From: an uncultured Chloroflexales bacterium
GTDB taxonomy: Bacteria > Chloroflexota > Chloroflexia > Chloroflexales > Chloroflexaceae
Reading direction: 5' to 3'
Assembly: GCA_937918935.1 (NCBI GenBank)
Contig: CAKZSI010000046.1
Location: 1 to 51,516 of the forward strand
DNA: 51,516 nt
Positions 25,201-35,256 of the stretch are shown in pieces (within the stretch, counting starts at the first letter, position 1; each line of letters opens with the position of its first letter). The position numbers were made by a program, and so were the translations under genes. Under the pieces are notes generated by a model that was given only the letters and a program-made list of their open reading frames with translations, did not search any database and was not told the DNA's origin.

Positions 25201-26858
25201 TGCGTTCTGAGGAGCCACCGCTGATCACTATCACTGCGGGTTCGTGGGATGCGATCTTCTGCGATGGGCGTCAGGGCGCCCTGGAGCAGGCGCTGCCGTC
25301 CTATCTGCGCCTGCGGCGCTGGTTCCGGGCCAAGTCGCGCACCATCACGTCGGCGACCATCACCGATGCCGTGCTGCTTCCTTATGCCGATGGTCTGGCC
25401 TGTCTGGTTCTGGTTGTCGTCCGCTATACCGAGGGCCCGTCCGAAACCTATTTCGTGCCCATGGCCCATGCTGCTGGCGAACGGGCGCGGGGCCTCCTCA
25501 GCGAGTGGCGGCACGCCGTGATCGCCCGGCTGGTCATCCATGCCGATGAGGCCCCGGGAGTCATCTTCGACGCGCTGATTGACCCGGGTTTCGCTCTCGG
25601 CCTGCTCGATGTGGTGTTGTCGCAACGGCTCCTGCGCGGCATCAACGGCGGCGAGGCGACTGGCCGTCATTCCCGCGCGCTGCGGGCCGCACCGGCCTGC
25701 GCCGAGAGCCTGGCGCCGCGCGTTGTCACGGCTGAGCAGAGCAACAGTTCGCTGATCTTCGGCAATGCGTTGATCATGAAGATCTTCCGCAAGGTTGAAC
25801 CGGGGATCAACCCCGACCTGGAGATCGGGCGCTATCTCACCGAAGAGCGGGCCTTTCCCTACACGCCGCCGACCGCTGGCGCGCTCGAATACCGGCGTGG
25901 CGGCGCGGCGCCAGTGAGCCTGGCGATGCTCCAGGCCTATGTTGCCAATGAGGGTGATGCATGGGAGTACACCCTCGACGTGGCCGGACGCTCCTATGAC
26001 GAGGCGGGCGCCGATCGGCGCCTGCCCGAGATGACGCTGACCACGGCGGCGTTGCTGGCCGCCGCGGCCGAGGAACCGGCGCCGCCGGCCAGGGAGGTTG
26101 TCGGCGCCTACCTGGAGCAGGTCCGGCTCCTGGGTGAGCGTACTGCCGAGTTGCACCTGGCCCTGGCGGCCGGCACGGCGCCGGCCTTCGCCCCCGAGCC
26201 GTTCTCCCTTCCCTACCAGCGCTCGCTCTACCAGAGCATGTGCGCGCTCACCACGCGGACCTTCCAGGGTCTGCGCACAGTTGCCCCGCGCCTTCCGGAC
26301 ACGCTGCGCGCCCAGGCCGAGGCCGTCCTGGCGTTGGAAGAGGCGCTGCTGGCCCGCTTCCAGCGCGTTACCGCCGCGCCAATCGAAGCGTTGCGGACGC
26401 GCGTCCATGGCGATTTGCACCTGGGCCAGGTGCTCTACACCGGCAATGACTTCATGTTTATCGACTTCGAGGGCGAACCGGTGCGCCCGATCGACGAGCG
26501 ACGCCTTAAACGCTCGCCGCTCCGCGATGTTGCGGGCATGCTGCGCTCGTTCGAGTACGCGGCCTATGCGACACTCTTCAACCGCGCCAGCGGTGCTCAG
26601 CGCGATACCGAGGAGGGCGCGCCGATGCGCCGCTGGGCCGATTGCTGGTCCTTCTGGGTGAGCGCCGCGTACCTCGGCGGCTACCTGCACCGCGCGGCCG
26701 GGGCGCCCTTCATCCCCGTCGCACCCGCCGATCTGGCCGCCCTGCTTGAGATCTTCGTGCTCGAAAAGCTGGTTTACGAGATCGGCTATGAGATGAACAA
26801 CCGCCCGGCCTGGCTGAGCATCCCGCTCAGCGGCGTCCTGTGCCAGGTTGAAGCCTGA
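25200..26858 (+). CDS. mak: Maltokinase (Mak/Pep2)
   Basis: 552-residue kinase with an aminoglycoside-phosphotransferase-like fold that phosphorylates maltose to maltose 1-phosphate with ATP. N-terminal cap domain has 'LEQALPSYLRLRRWFRAKSR' as in maltokinases, and a mid 'NALIMKIFRKVEPGINPDLEIGRYL' with the nucleotide-binding Lys. The catalytic loop is 'RVHGDLHLGQVLYTGNDFMFIDFEGEP' near residue 403, with Asp of HGD and the metal-binding Asp of IDFEGEP. Start ATG 25200 overlaps the glgE stop. In many genomes maltokinase is fused to or next to trehalose synthase (TreS); no treS is seen here. Confidence 0.92.
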
Positions 26859-26900
26859 TCGGTATCAAAGACTCGCGTCTATAGTGGATAAGGAACCATA

Positions 26901-28985
26901 ATGTCGGAAGAGACCACCAGACCCGCGCGCCGCCCCCGCAAAGCCAGGAATGGCACGGCGACTGAGCCTGAAACCGAGGCTGCCGTCGCTGAGCAACCCG
27001 AGGCGCCTGGCGCGGCCGAGCAGGCCGCTGCCCCTGCCGAGGCCCCTACCGATACCGTCGTGGCGGTGATCCCCCCGGCGCCGCCGCACCCGCTGCCGTT
27101 CCTCAGCGACGACGACCTGTACCTCTTTGGTGAAGGCACCCACTTCCGCATCTACGAGAAACTGGGCGCACATATTGCCACGTTGAACGGTGAACAGGGC
27201 ACCTACTTCGCAGTCTGGGCGCCGAACGCCGAGTATGTGGCGGCGGTCGGCGACTGGAACGGTTGGGACCCCGGGAAGAATGCCATGCGCTGCCGGGGGA
27301 ACTCGGGCATCTGGGAGACCTTTGTGCCCGGTGTGGGCAAGGGCGCGCATTACAAGTTCCACATCGCCTCCCGCTACTACGGCTACCGCGAGGATAAGAC
27401 CGACCCCTTCGGGTTCTTCTTCGAGGTCGCGCCCCGCACGGCCTCGATTGTCTGGGACCAGGAGTATGAGTGGGGCGATGGGGCCTGGATGCAGACCCGC
27501 GGCCAGCTTCAGGGTGTGAGCGCCCCCATGTCGATCTACGAGGTGCACCTCGGCTCGTGGATGCGCGTGCCCGAGGAGGGTGGGCGCTCCCTGAGCTACC
27601 GCGAGATTGCCCCGCGTCTGGCCGAGCACGTCAAGCGCGCCGGCTTCACCCATATCGAGTTGCTCCCCGTCACCGAGCATCCGTTCTACGGGTCGTGGGG
27701 CTACCAGTCCACCGGCTACTTCGCGCCGACCAGCCGCTACGGGCCACCGGAGGACTTTAAGTACTTCGTGGATTACCTGCACCAGCAGGGCATCGGCATC
27801 ATTCTCGACTGGGTGCCCTCGCACTTTCCTACCGATGGCTTCGCCCTGAGCTACTTCGATGGTACGCACCTCTTCGAGCACGCCGATCCGCGCAAGGGCT
27901 ACCATCCCGACTGGGGCAGCTACATCTTCAACTACGGGCGCAACGAGGTGCGGAGCTTTCTGATCAGCTCGGCGCTCTTCTGGCTCGATAAGTACCACAT
28001 TGATGGCCTGCGCGTTGACGCAGTGGCGAGTATGCTCTACCTCGACTACTCGCGCCGGCCCGGCGAGTGGATTCCCAACCAGTACGGCGGCAACGAGAAC
28101 ATCGAAGCGATCATGTTCCTCCGCCAGTTCAACACCGAGGTCTACAAGAACTATCCCACGGCCCAGACCTTTGCCGAAGAGAGCACCGCCTGGCCCATGG
28201 TCTCGCGGCCGGTGTACGTGGGTGGATTGGGCTTCGGCTTCAAGTGGGACATGGGCTGGATGAACGACACGCTCAAATACTTCCGCCGCGATCCCATCCA
28301 CCGCCGCTACCACCACAACGAGTTGACCTTCCGCGGCCTGTACATGTTCACCGAGAACTACGTGCTTTCGCTCTCGCACGACGAGGTGGTGCATGGTAAA
28401 GGCTCGTTGCTCGACAAAATGTCGGGCGATGTCTGGCAGAAGTTCGCCAACCTGCGCTTGCTCTACAGCTACCAGTACGGCCAGCCAGGTAAGAAGCTGA
28501 TCTTCATGGGCGGCGAGTTTGGTCAGTGGCGCGAGTGGAAGCACGACGAGAGCCTCGACTGGCACCTGTTGATGTTCCCCTCGCACCAGGGCGTCTTGCA
28601 ACTCCTGGCTGACCTGAACCGGCTGTACGTCAACGAGCCGGCGCTGCACGAGCTTGACTGTGAGCCGGCGGGCTTCGAGTGGATCGACGCCAACGATGCC
28701 GAGAACAGCACCTACTCGTTCATGCGCCGGGCGCGCTCCACCGGCGATCTGATCCTGGTGGTGATGAACTGCACCCCGGTGCCGCGCCACAACTTCCGGA
28801 TCGGTGTGCCCCGCGGGGGCTGGTGGAAGGAGATCTTCAACAGCGACGCCACCGAGTACTGGGGCAGCGGGATCGGCAATGCTGGCGGCGTGATGGCCGA
28901 GGAGCACATGTCGCACGGCCGGCCCTACTCGCTGGTGCTCGACCTGCCGCCGCTCGGGGCGCTCTACTTCAAGAGCGAGGGCTGA
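26901..28985 (+). CDS. glgB: 1,4-alpha-glucan branching enzyme
   Basis: 694-residue GH13 branching enzyme that forms alpha-1,6 branches in glycogen or maltosaccharides. Residues 1-65 are a low-complexity Ala/Pro/Glu tail (with a basic start, [13 protein letters not shown]) that is unusual for the family and probably disordered. A CBM48 domain ('[24 protein letters not shown]') comes next, then the barrel with 'EVHLGSW', '[11 protein letters not shown]', nucleophile Asp373 in '[11 protein letters not shown]', Glu in 'FAEESTAWP' and Asp in '[11 protein letters not shown]'. AAGGA precedes the ATG. It follows maltokinase by 42 bp and matches the GlgE pathway's need for a branching enzyme. Confidence 0.95.
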   Translation: MSEETTRPARRPRKARNGTATEPETEAAVAEQPEAPGAAEQAAAPAEAPTDTVVAVIPPAPPHPLPFLSDDDLYLFGEGTHFRIYEKLGAHIATLNGEQGTYFAVWAPNAEYVAAVGDWNGWDPGKNAMRCRGNSGIWETFVPGVGKGAHYKFHIASRYYGYREDKTDPFGFFFEVAPRTASIVWDQEYEWGDGAWMQTRGQLQGVSAPMSIYEVHLGSWMRVPEEGGRSLSYREIAPRLAEHVKRAGFTHIELLPVTEHPFYGSWGYQSTGYFAPTSRYGPPEDFKYFVDYLHQQGIGIILDWVPSHFPTDGFALSYFDGTHLFEHADPRKGYHPDWGSYIFNYGRNEVRSFLISSALFWLDKYHIDGLRVDAVASMLYLDYSRRPGEWIPNQYGGNENIEAIMFLRQFNTEVYKNYPTAQTFAEESTAWPMVSRPVYVGGLGFGFKWDMGWMNDTLKYFRRDPIHRRYHHNELTFRGLYMFTENYVLSLSHDEVVHGKGSLLDKMSGDVWQKFANLRLLYSYQYGQPGKKLIFMGGEFGQWREWKHDESLDWHLLMFPSHQGVLQLLADLNRLYVNEPALHELDCEPAGFEWIDANDAENSTYSFMRRARSTGDLILVVMNCTPVPRHNFRIGVPRGGWWKEIFNSDATEYWGSGIGNAGGVMAEEHMSHGRPYSLVLDLPPLGALYFKSEG

Positions 28986-29043
28986 GGGCGTTTCATCATC
29001 TACTACTGCGTCCGAGCGTTGTTATCGGTTGCGCTCGCTGGGT

Positions 29044-29070
29044 GGAGGCATTGGCTCAGCCAATGCCTCC
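29044..29070. repeat. Intercistronic hairpin between glgB and the GH57 gene
   Basis: GGAGGCATTGGC (29044-29055), loop TCA, perfect complement (29059-29070). No T-run. Could protect the glgB mRNA end or partly separate the last gene of the cluster. Confidence 0.55.
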
Positions 29071-29133
29071 GCCTCACCGGGCCAGGGCCAACCCATCACC
29101 CGGGCTCGGACGGAGTACTACTCTGGAAGAAGT

Positions 29134-31560
29134 ATGGCGGAGCGCTACATCTGCATCCATGGGCACTTCTACCAGCCGCCGCGCGAAAATCCATGGCTCG
29201 AGGCGATTGAGCAGCAGGATTCGGCCTATCCGTACCACGACTGGAACGAACGCATCAATGCCGAATGCTACGAGCAGAACGCCGCCTCGCGCATCCTTGA
29301 CGACCAGGGCCAGATCGTCAAGATCGTCAACAACTACAGCCGGATCAGCTTCAACTTTGGCCCCACCCTGCTGAGCTGGCTCGCCGAGAAGGCGCCCGCG
29401 GTCTACGAGGGCATCCTCGCTGCCGATGAAGAGAGTGCGCGCCTGTTCGGACGCGGCTCGGCCATGGCCCAGTGCTACAACCACATCATCATGCCCCTGG
29501 CCTCGCGCCGCGACAAGATTACCCAGGTGGTCTGGGGCATTCGTGACTTTCAATACCGCTTCGGGCGCCTCCCCGACGGCATGTGGCTTCCCGAAACCGC
29601 CGTGGATCTCGAGACCCTGGAGATCATGGCCGAGTACGGCATCCGTTTCACCATCCTCGAACCGCATCAGGTCAACTATATGCGCCGCCTGGGCGACACG
29701 GTCTGGACCGACGTGCGCGGCGGGCGGATCGACCCGACCCGGCCCTACCTGGTGCAGTTGCCCAACCAGCGTTCAATCGCGGTCTTTATCTACGATGGGC
29801 CGGTGTCGCGGGCGGTGGCCTTTGAGCGCTTGCTGGTCAACGGGGCGACCTTCGCCGCGCGCATCGCCGGGATCTTCAACGAGTACCGTCCCTGGCCGCA
29901 GCTTGCCAACATCGCCACCGATGGCGAAACCTACGGCCACCACCACCGTCATGGCGACATGGCCCTGGCCTACGCCCTCCAGCACATCGAGGAACGGGGC
30001 CTGGCGAAGTTGACGAACTATGCCAGCTATCTCGCCAGGTACCCGCCAACGCACGAGGTGCAGATCGTCGAGCGCACCGCCTGGAGTTGCGTGCACGGGT
30101 TGGGGCGCTGGAGCACTGACTGTGGATGCAACACTGGCAGCAATCCCGGCTGGCGGCAGCACTGGCGCGAACCGCTGCGCACGGCTCTCGACTGGCTGCG
30201 TGATACCCTGGCGCCCAGGTTCGAGATACACGGCCGACGTCTGCTGAAGGACCCGTGGGAGGCGCGCAACGATTACATCGAGGTGATCCTCGATCGCTCC
30301 GATGAGGTGGTGAACCGCTTCCTCGCGCGCCACGGGCGCGGCCCCCTCGATAGCGGCCAGTGCATCGCGGCCCTCAAGCTCATGGAACTGCAGCGGCAAC
30401 TGCTGCTGATGTACACTTCCTGCGGCTGGTTCTTCGACGATCTGGCCGGCATCGAGACGATCCAGGTGATCCGCTACGCCGGACGCGCGGTGCAACTGGC
30501 CCGCGAGTTGTTCGGCGAGGATCTGGAGGAGCCATTTCTGGAGCGGCTGGCCCGCGCTCGCAGCAATAACCCGGCAATGGGCGACGGACGGGCGATCTAC
30601 GATCGCTTTGTGCGCCCCGCGGTGGTCGATCTGCGCAAGGTCGGCGCCCACTACGCCATGTCGTCGCTCTTCGAGAGTTTCGAGGAGCGTGAACAGATCT
30701 ACTGCTACCAGGTTGATCGCGAGGATTATCACCTGCTCCCCGCTGGTAAGAACCGCCTCGGGCTCGGACGCATGCGGATCACCTCGACCATCACCCGCGA
30801 GTCGGCCCGCCTGATCTTCGGCATGCTGCATCTGGGCGACCACAATATCTCCGGTGGCGTGCGCGAGTATCAGGATGAAGCCAGCTACCAGGCCCTGGTG
30901 CAGGAAAGTACTGAGTTGTTCCAGCGGGCCGACATCCCCGGTACCATCCGCCTAGTGGACCGCAACTTCGCCCAGGAGGCCTACTCGCTCAAACTACTCT
31001 TCGGTGACGAGCAGCGCAAGATCCTGAACAAGATCCTGACCTCCAGCCTGGCCGAGGCCGAGGCAGCCTACCGGCAGATCTACGAGTATCACGCGCCACT
31101 GATGCGCTTTCTGGCCAGTATTGGCATGCCTGTGCCGCGTGAGTTCCAGATCGCGGCGGAGTTCGCGATCAACACCCAGTTGCGGCGCCTCCTCGGCGCC
31201 GACCATCTCGACCTCGATGCCATCCAGGCCCTGCATCGCGAGGCGGTGCGTTCGGGGGTGACCCTGGATACCGCTGGCCTGGCCTATACCCTGGGCCGGA
31301 CGATCGACCGCATCACTGAAGAGTTCAACGCCTTCCCCGAATCCATCGAATTGCTTGAACAACTCGACGAGGCCGTGGCCCTGGCCCGCTCGCTGCCGTT
31401 CGAGGTTGATGTCTGGAAAACGCAGAACGTGTACTACCGCCTGCTACGCAGCGTGTACGTCGAGTTCCAGCGTGAAGCTGCCCAGGGCTACCAGGATGCG
31501 CGGCAGTGGATCGCCGCATTCACCAGGTTGGGACGCCGCCTGCGCTTTCGGATGCCGTAA
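29134..31560 (+). CDS. Glycoside hydrolase family 57 protein with DUF3536
   Basis: 808-residue cytoplasmic protein. The N-terminal domain begins 'YICIHGHFYQPPRENPW', the signature of GH57 proteins with a C-terminal DUF3536 domain, and continues 'ERINAECYEQNAASRI', 'FNFGPTLLSWL', 'RLPDGMWLPETAVD' and 'NIATDGETYGHHHRHGDMALAYAL'. GH57 enzymes act on alpha-glucans (amylase, branching, 4-alpha-glucanotransferase); the DUF3536 subgroup lacks a settled activity. Start ATG 29134 is preceded by GGAAGAAG. The glycogen cluster context suggests remodelling or turnover of the glucan made by GlgE and GlgB. I do not assign catalytic residues. Confidence 0.85.
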   Translation: MAERYICIHGHFYQPPRENPWLEAIEQQDSAYPYHDWNERINAECYEQNAASRILDDQGQIVKIVNNYSRISFNFGPTLLSWLAEKAPAVYEGILAADEESARLFGRGSAMAQCYNHIIMPLASRRDKITQVVWGIRDFQYRFGRLPDGMWLPETAVDLETLEIMAEYGIRFTILEPHQVNYMRRLGDTVWTDVRGGRIDPTRPYLVQLPNQRSIAVFIYDGPVSRAVAFERLLVNGATFAARIAGIFNEYRPWPQLANIATDGETYGHHHRHGDMALAYALQHIEERGLAKLTNYASYLARYPPTHEVQIVERTAWSCVHGLGRWSTDCGCNTGSNPGWRQHWREPLRTALDWLRDTLAPRFEIHGRRLLKDPWEARNDYIEVILDRSDEVVNRFLARHGRGPLDSGQCIAALKLMELQRQLLLMYTSCGWFFDDLAGIETIQVIRYAGRAVQLARELFGEDLEEPFLERLARARSNNPAMGDGRAIYDRFVRPAVVDLRKVGAHYAMSSLFESFEEREQIYCYQVDREDYHLLPAGKNRLGLGRMRITSTITRESARLIFGMLHLGDHNISGGVREYQDEASYQALVQESTELFQRADIPGTIRLVDRNFAQEAYSLKLLFGDEQRKILNKILTSSLAEAEAAYRQIYEYHAPLMRFLASIGMPVPREFQIAAEFAINTQLRRLLGADHLDLDAIQALHREAVRSGVTLDTAGLAYTLGRTIDRITEEFNAFPESIELLEQLDEAVALARSLPFEVDVWKTQNVYYRLLRSVYVEFQREAAQGYQDARQWIAAFTRLGRRLRFRMP

Positions 31561-31566
31561 AGATCT

Positions 31567-31585
31567 GGGAGGGCTGCACCCTCCC
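31567..31585. repeat. Module A hairpin after the GH57 gene
   Basis: GGGAGGG, CTGCA, CCCTCCC, 6 bp after the stop; CCTCCC follows, as in other copies. Confidence 0.55.
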
Positions 31586-31633
31586 GCATCCTCCCTTTTC
31601 AAGGGAAGGCCCATTGTAGTATCAGGCGAGGCT

Positions 31634-33091
31634 CTACAGCGTAAACAACTCCTCCACCGGCACGAGGCGGAGCGACCCGGTGGGGCAGCGGCTAAGACAG
31701 GCGCGGTCGGCGAAGCCGTGGCAGTGGTCGCACTTATCGGCGCGCTGAGGGGGATGGGGGGGCTGAAGCGGGATGATGGGGTGGCGACGGGCCGAGTCGA
31801 TCAGCTTATGCAGGAATGTGCCCAGTGGCCCGCGCCCCGGATGCGGATCGGGCAGGACGCGCATGCTGATGGCGTCGTAGGGACACGCCGGCACGCACGC
31901 GCCACAGCCGGTGCAGCGATCGGTAATCACGAGTGTCCCGTCGGGGAGGCGTTCGAAGGCGTTTTCGGGGCAGGCTTCCACGCATTCCGGCCCGCTGTTG
32001 CACTGGCGGCAGGCGTCGAGCACGTCGAGCAGCCCGGCGTCGCCGTTGCCGGGCCGCTCAAGGGGCACGCCGTTCAGATGCAGGCGTTGCTGGCCATGCC
32101 GTTCCAGACAGGCTTCCTCGCAGAGGCGGCAGCCGGGCGGGCACAGTTCGGGTGTGCGCACAAACAGGTGCGAGCCGCGCAACATCCCCCTGGTTACGGC
32201 GAGTTGCAACTCCCGGGCGCGGGCGCTATCGTTGCGCATCAGGGCGCCATTTTGCAGCCGGCGTTCGACCTCGGCGCGCAGTTGGGCCTCGAGGTCGGGG
32301 CGGTGCTCGATCAGCCGGTGGAACTCAGCGCCGGGCAGCGCCAGTACATCAGTGGGCGTTAAGGCGCGGACATCGGTGTGGTGGGGCCGGCTGGTAAGTA
32401 AGGCCATTTCGCCGAAGAAATCGCCCTCGCTCAGGGTGGCAATGGTTTGTCCGGCCTGTTCAATTGCTACCTGGCCGGTCTCGATCAGGTAGAGCGAGTC
32501 GGCGGGGGAACCCTGGCGCAGGATCAAGCTGCCGCGGGCGTAGTGCGCCGGTTGCAACAGACCCACAAGCGCCAGACGCTCGGTTGGCGACAACTGGCCG
32601 AGTAGTGGTACACGGGCCAGTGTACATTCTACCAATCGCCGCTGGTAGACCTGACGCAGGGCCGCGGCGAAGCGGGGGAGGGTGTCCAGTGCGCCGCGCA
32701 ACTCGCTCAGGGGGATCTGGAGCAGTTGGCAGTTGCTCTGGGCCAGGGCGCTCATCTGCCGGAAGTAATCGCCGAACAGCGGCCCTTCCCCGCAACAATC
32801 GCCGCGTCCCAGGATGCCCATCAGCACCTCGCGGCCGTTTTTGTCGCGTAGCCGCAACTGCAGGGTGCCGGAGAGCACCAGAAAGAAGTAGAGACCGTGT
32901 TTCTGCTGGCCGAGCACGGTGGCCCCGACCGGGTAAACTCGAAAGACACACAGATCGAGCAGCCGGGCATGTTCATTCGCCGGCACGCCACGCAAACAGT
33001 CGAGGGCGCCGAGAACGTGCACGGCTTCCTGGCGCCGCTGCTGCTGCGCCGCAACTCGCGCCCGGGTCTGTTCCGATATGCGTGCTGTCAT
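31634..33091 (-). CDS. Tandem cyclic-nucleotide-binding and 4Fe-4S ferredoxin-like protein
   Basis: 485 residues. Two consecutive CRP-type cNMP-binding beta barrels (about 25-140 and 150-265; the second has 'LILRQGSPADSLYLIETGQVAI' and 'GDFFGEMALLTSRPHHTDVRAL'), but no helix-turn-helix. The C-terminal half is Cys-rich: 'CPPGCRLCEEAC', then 'CRQCNSGPECVEACP', 'CTGCGACVPACP' and 'CDHCHGFADRACLSRCP', enough for several [4Fe-4S] clusters. It is therefore probably a ligand-gated electron-transfer protein. Start ATG 33091; the frame goes on to 33148 without a ribosome site. Divergent from an aldehyde oxidoreductase whose partner it may be. Confidence 0.85.
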   Translation of the reverse strand: MTARISEQTRARVAAQQQRRQEAVHVLGALDCLRGVPANEHARLLDLCVFRVYPVGATVLGQQKHGLYFFLVLSGTLQLRLRDKNGREVLMGILGRGDCCGEGPLFGDYFRQMSALAQSNCQLLQIPLSELRGALDTLPRFAAALRQVYQRRLVECTLARVPLLGQLSPTERLALVGLLQPAHYARGSLILRQGSPADSLYLIETGQVAIEQAGQTIATLSEGDFFGEMALLTSRPHHTDVRALTPTDVLALPGAEFHRLIEHRPDLEAQLRAEVERRLQNGALMRNDSARARELQLAVTRGMLRGSHLFVRTPELCPPGCRLCEEACLERHGQQRLHLNGVPLERPGNGDAGLLDVLDACRQCNSGPECVEACPENAFERLPDGTLVITDRCTGCGACVPACPYDAISMRVLPDPHPGRGPLGTFLHKLIDSARRHPIIPLQPPHPPQRADKCDHCHGFADRACLSRCPTGSLRLVPVEELFTL

Positions 33092-33151
33092 CTGCCTGCC
33101 GACATGACTCCACGAAGACGTTGACTCAGCCTGGGTATTGTAACACACAGG

Positions 33152-33247
33152 GCTGATGCACCGTTTTCGGAGTGCGCCCCAAAATGTGTCGCTGGTGGGG
33201 GCGGTGTAGCCGCCTTAATCCCCGTGGGAGGCGGACTTTTCATCAGC
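33152..33247. repeat. MITE-like element, copy 2
   Basis: 96-bp block with ends GCTGATGCA / CATCAGC and an internal GGCGGTGTAGCCGCC hairpin, resembling the copy at 5842. Part of the 383-bp gap 33092-33474, which has no gene. Confidence 0.45.
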
Positions 33248-33288
33248 CGCGTTGTAGCACACGCCCTGGCAGGCGCGTCGGGGCTACC

Positions 33289-33297
33289 TGGTATAAT
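33289..33297 (+). promoter_or_regulatory. Extended -10 element upstream of the AOR gene
   Basis: TGG-TATAAT extended -10 (33289-33297). A second TATAAT is at 33370-33375. No strong -35. The elements lie between and after MITE-like copies. Confidence 0.4.
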
Positions 33298-33307
33298 AAT
33301 AGTAGAT

Positions 33308-33362
33308 CTGATGCAAAGTGGGCAGGCCCCAAAACCTACCGCCGGAGGCGGATTTGCATCGG
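33308..33362. repeat. MITE-like element, copy 3 (short)
   Basis: CTGATGCAAA ... TTTGCATCGG ends (8-bp perfect core GATGCAAA/TTTGCATC) around about 35 bp including a CCGCCGGAGGCGG stem. Same end sequence as copy 1. Confidence 0.45.
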
Positions 33363-33474
33363 CCCCGGGTATAATAGTACGGGAGGGTTGGGGAGGACGA
33401 AGCCTTCCCAGGAAAATACACCTCCCCGCGCAGTCGCGCGAACGAATTCGTTGTCACGTTGATCTACATCATCC

Positions 33475-35256
33475 ATGGCACTGCGCACCCTCACAATTGA
33501 TCTGGAGCGCGGGCACGCTCGCCAGAATCTTCCCGCCACCGTCGAGCGCGATTACCTGGGGGGGCGCGGCGCGATCGCCTGGCTGCTCTGGAACCATCTT
33601 CCACCTGATACTCCGCCACTGGCGCCCGAAAACCTGTTGATCTTCGCCGCTGGCCCCCTGGCCGGGCTGAATGCCTTTGCTACCGGGGGCTTTGTCGTGG
33701 GCGCCCGTTCACCCCTCACCGGCTCGATTGGCTACGGCTGGGCGGCCGGGCACTGGGGCGCCGCGCTCCGCTGCGCCGGTTGTGATGTGCTGGTGGTGCG
33801 CGGGCGGGCGCCTGAATGGGTCTATCTCTATATCGATGGAACCAGCGTGCGCCTGCGCCCTGCGGCCCAGTTGATTGGCCTCGACACCGTGGCAACCGAG
33901 GCGGCGCTGCGCGCCACCCTTGGCGATGATGTACGAGTGATCTGTCTCGGCCCGGCGGGTGAGAACGGGGTGGCCTACAGCAGCATCGTTGCCGAGGGGC
34001 GCTACATGGCCGAACCGGCCGGCACCGCCCTCGTGATGGCCCAGAAGCGCCTCAAGGCGATTGTGGTCCGTCCAGGCGCCGGCCCGCTCCCCGTCCACGA
34101 CGAGCAGCGCCTGGCCGCCGCGCTGGAGGTCATTCGCCGGCGCGTGGAACGGAGTCCGGTCGCCGCGGGCATTCGTGAAGCGGGTGACCTGCACCTGCTT
34201 GATCGGGCAAGCGCCCTCGGCGCGCTCAGCGGGCGCAACGGCCGCGATGCACCGGTGGTGCGCGCCGTTCCCCAACTGCCGGGCGAGCGGCGCAGTCGCG
34301 GGTGCGCCGGTTGTCCGATGCCGTGCTATTTTGACCTGGAGACCCCGGTGGGCGTCGCGCCGATGCCGGATCTGGAGACGGTCGCCGGTTTTGGGGGGCG
34401 CTGCGGCATCAGTGATGCCAGGGCGCTCACGGCGCTCGCCGAGCGCTGCCTGCGCCTCGGCCTCGATCCGGCCTCGACCAGCGCCACGGTGGCCTTTCTC
34501 ATGGAGTGCCAGGCCGAGGGGCTCAGCCTGTCCAGCACGCTTGCCTGGGGCGATGCCACGGCGGTGCTGGAGGCGCTCGAACGGCTGGCCACGCCTCAGG
34601 AGCGGCGTGATCTGCTCTCCCTGGGCGTCGGCGAGATTGCCGAGGTGTTCTGGGGGGGGGCGGCCTTTGCACCGCAGAGCAAGGGCCTGGCTATGTCGGC
34701 CCTCGATCCACGGGCGCTTACCGGCTTTTCCCTGGCTATGGCCACAGCCCCTATCGGCGGCGATGTGCGCTACAGTATGCCCTATGCCGACCTGATTGAT
34801 GAGCCGCCTGCCTGGCTGCCGGAAGCCCCTCCTACCCCCTCGAGCGCCCAGAACCAGGCCCTGCGGCTGATCTGGCACGAACGCTTCGCCGCCGCCCTCG
34901 ACGCTGCCGGTGTCTGCCGGCGCCTGGGCCTGCTGGCCTACCAGGTCTCGCCGGGCGAACTGCTGGCCATGATCGGCGCGGCAACGGGGATGGCCATCTC
35001 CGCCGCCGATCTGGTGCGCCTGGGCGAACGGATCGTGACGGTGGAACGGCTCTTCGCGCGCCGCTACGCAGATAACGGTGGACGCGACGACCTGCCCGCC
35101 CGCTGGCGCGAGCAACCGCTCACCGATGGTCCCGCCGCCGGACAACTCCCGCCCCTCGCCGACTTGCTGGCCGAGTATTACCGCCGCCATGGCTGGAATG
35201 CTGAGGGCGATCCGACCCCGGAGCGTCTGGCCGAGTTGGGGATCAGACATGGCTAG
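33475..35256 (+). CDS. Aldehyde:ferredoxin oxidoreductase family protein
   Basis: 593 residues, the normal length of tungsten-pterin AOR-family enzymes, which oxidise aldehydes to acids with ferredoxin. N-terminal 'TLTIDLERGHARQNLPATVERDYLGGRGAIAWLL' and 'GPLAGLNAFATGGFVVGARSPLTGSIGYGWAAGHWGAALRCAGCDVLVVRG' are family hallmarks. The cluster ligands fit 'CAGCPMPC' (CxxCxxxC) near residue 282 plus a late Cys in 'DAAGVCRRLG'. Start ATG 33475. The last 8 nt overlap proB, although the two pathways look unrelated. The divergent 4Fe-4S protein is a plausible electron acceptor. The substrate is unknown. Confidence 0.9.
   Translation: MALRTLTIDLERGHARQNLPATVERDYLGGRGAIAWLLWNHLPPDTPPLAPENLLIFAAGPLAGLNAFATGGFVVGARSPLTGSIGYGWAAGHWGAALRCAGCDVLVVRGRAPEWVYLYIDGTSVRLRPAAQLIGLDTVATEAALRATLGDDVRVICLGPAGENGVAYSSIVAEGRYMAEPAGTALVMAQKRLKAIVVRPGAGPLPVHDEQRLAAALEVIRRRVERSPVAAGIREAGDLHLLDRASALGALSGRNGRDAPVVRAVPQLPGERRSRGCAGCPMPCYFDLETPVGVAPMPDLETVAGFGGRCGISDARALTALAERCLRLGLDPASTSATVAFLMECQAEGLSLSSTLAWGDATAVLEALERLATPQERRDLLSLGVGEIAEVFWGGAAFAPQSKGLAMSALDPRALTGFSLAMATAPIGGDVRYSMPYADLIDEPPAWLPEAPPTPSSAQNQALRLIWHERFAAALDAAGVCRRLGLLAYQVSPGELLAMIGAATGMAISAADLVRLGERIVTVERLFARRYADNGGRDDLPARWREQPLTDGPAAGQLPPLADLLAEYYRRHGWNAEGDPTPERLAELGIRHG

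Noticed and set aside
26865-28916. 683-codon minus-strand frame opposite glgB
   Set aside because: Antisense shadow; glgB is intact with all catalytic motifs.
31634-33091. CRP/FNR-type transcription factor
   Set aside because: Has cNMP-binding barrels but no helix-turn-helix; the C-terminal half is a set of 4Fe-4S motifs.
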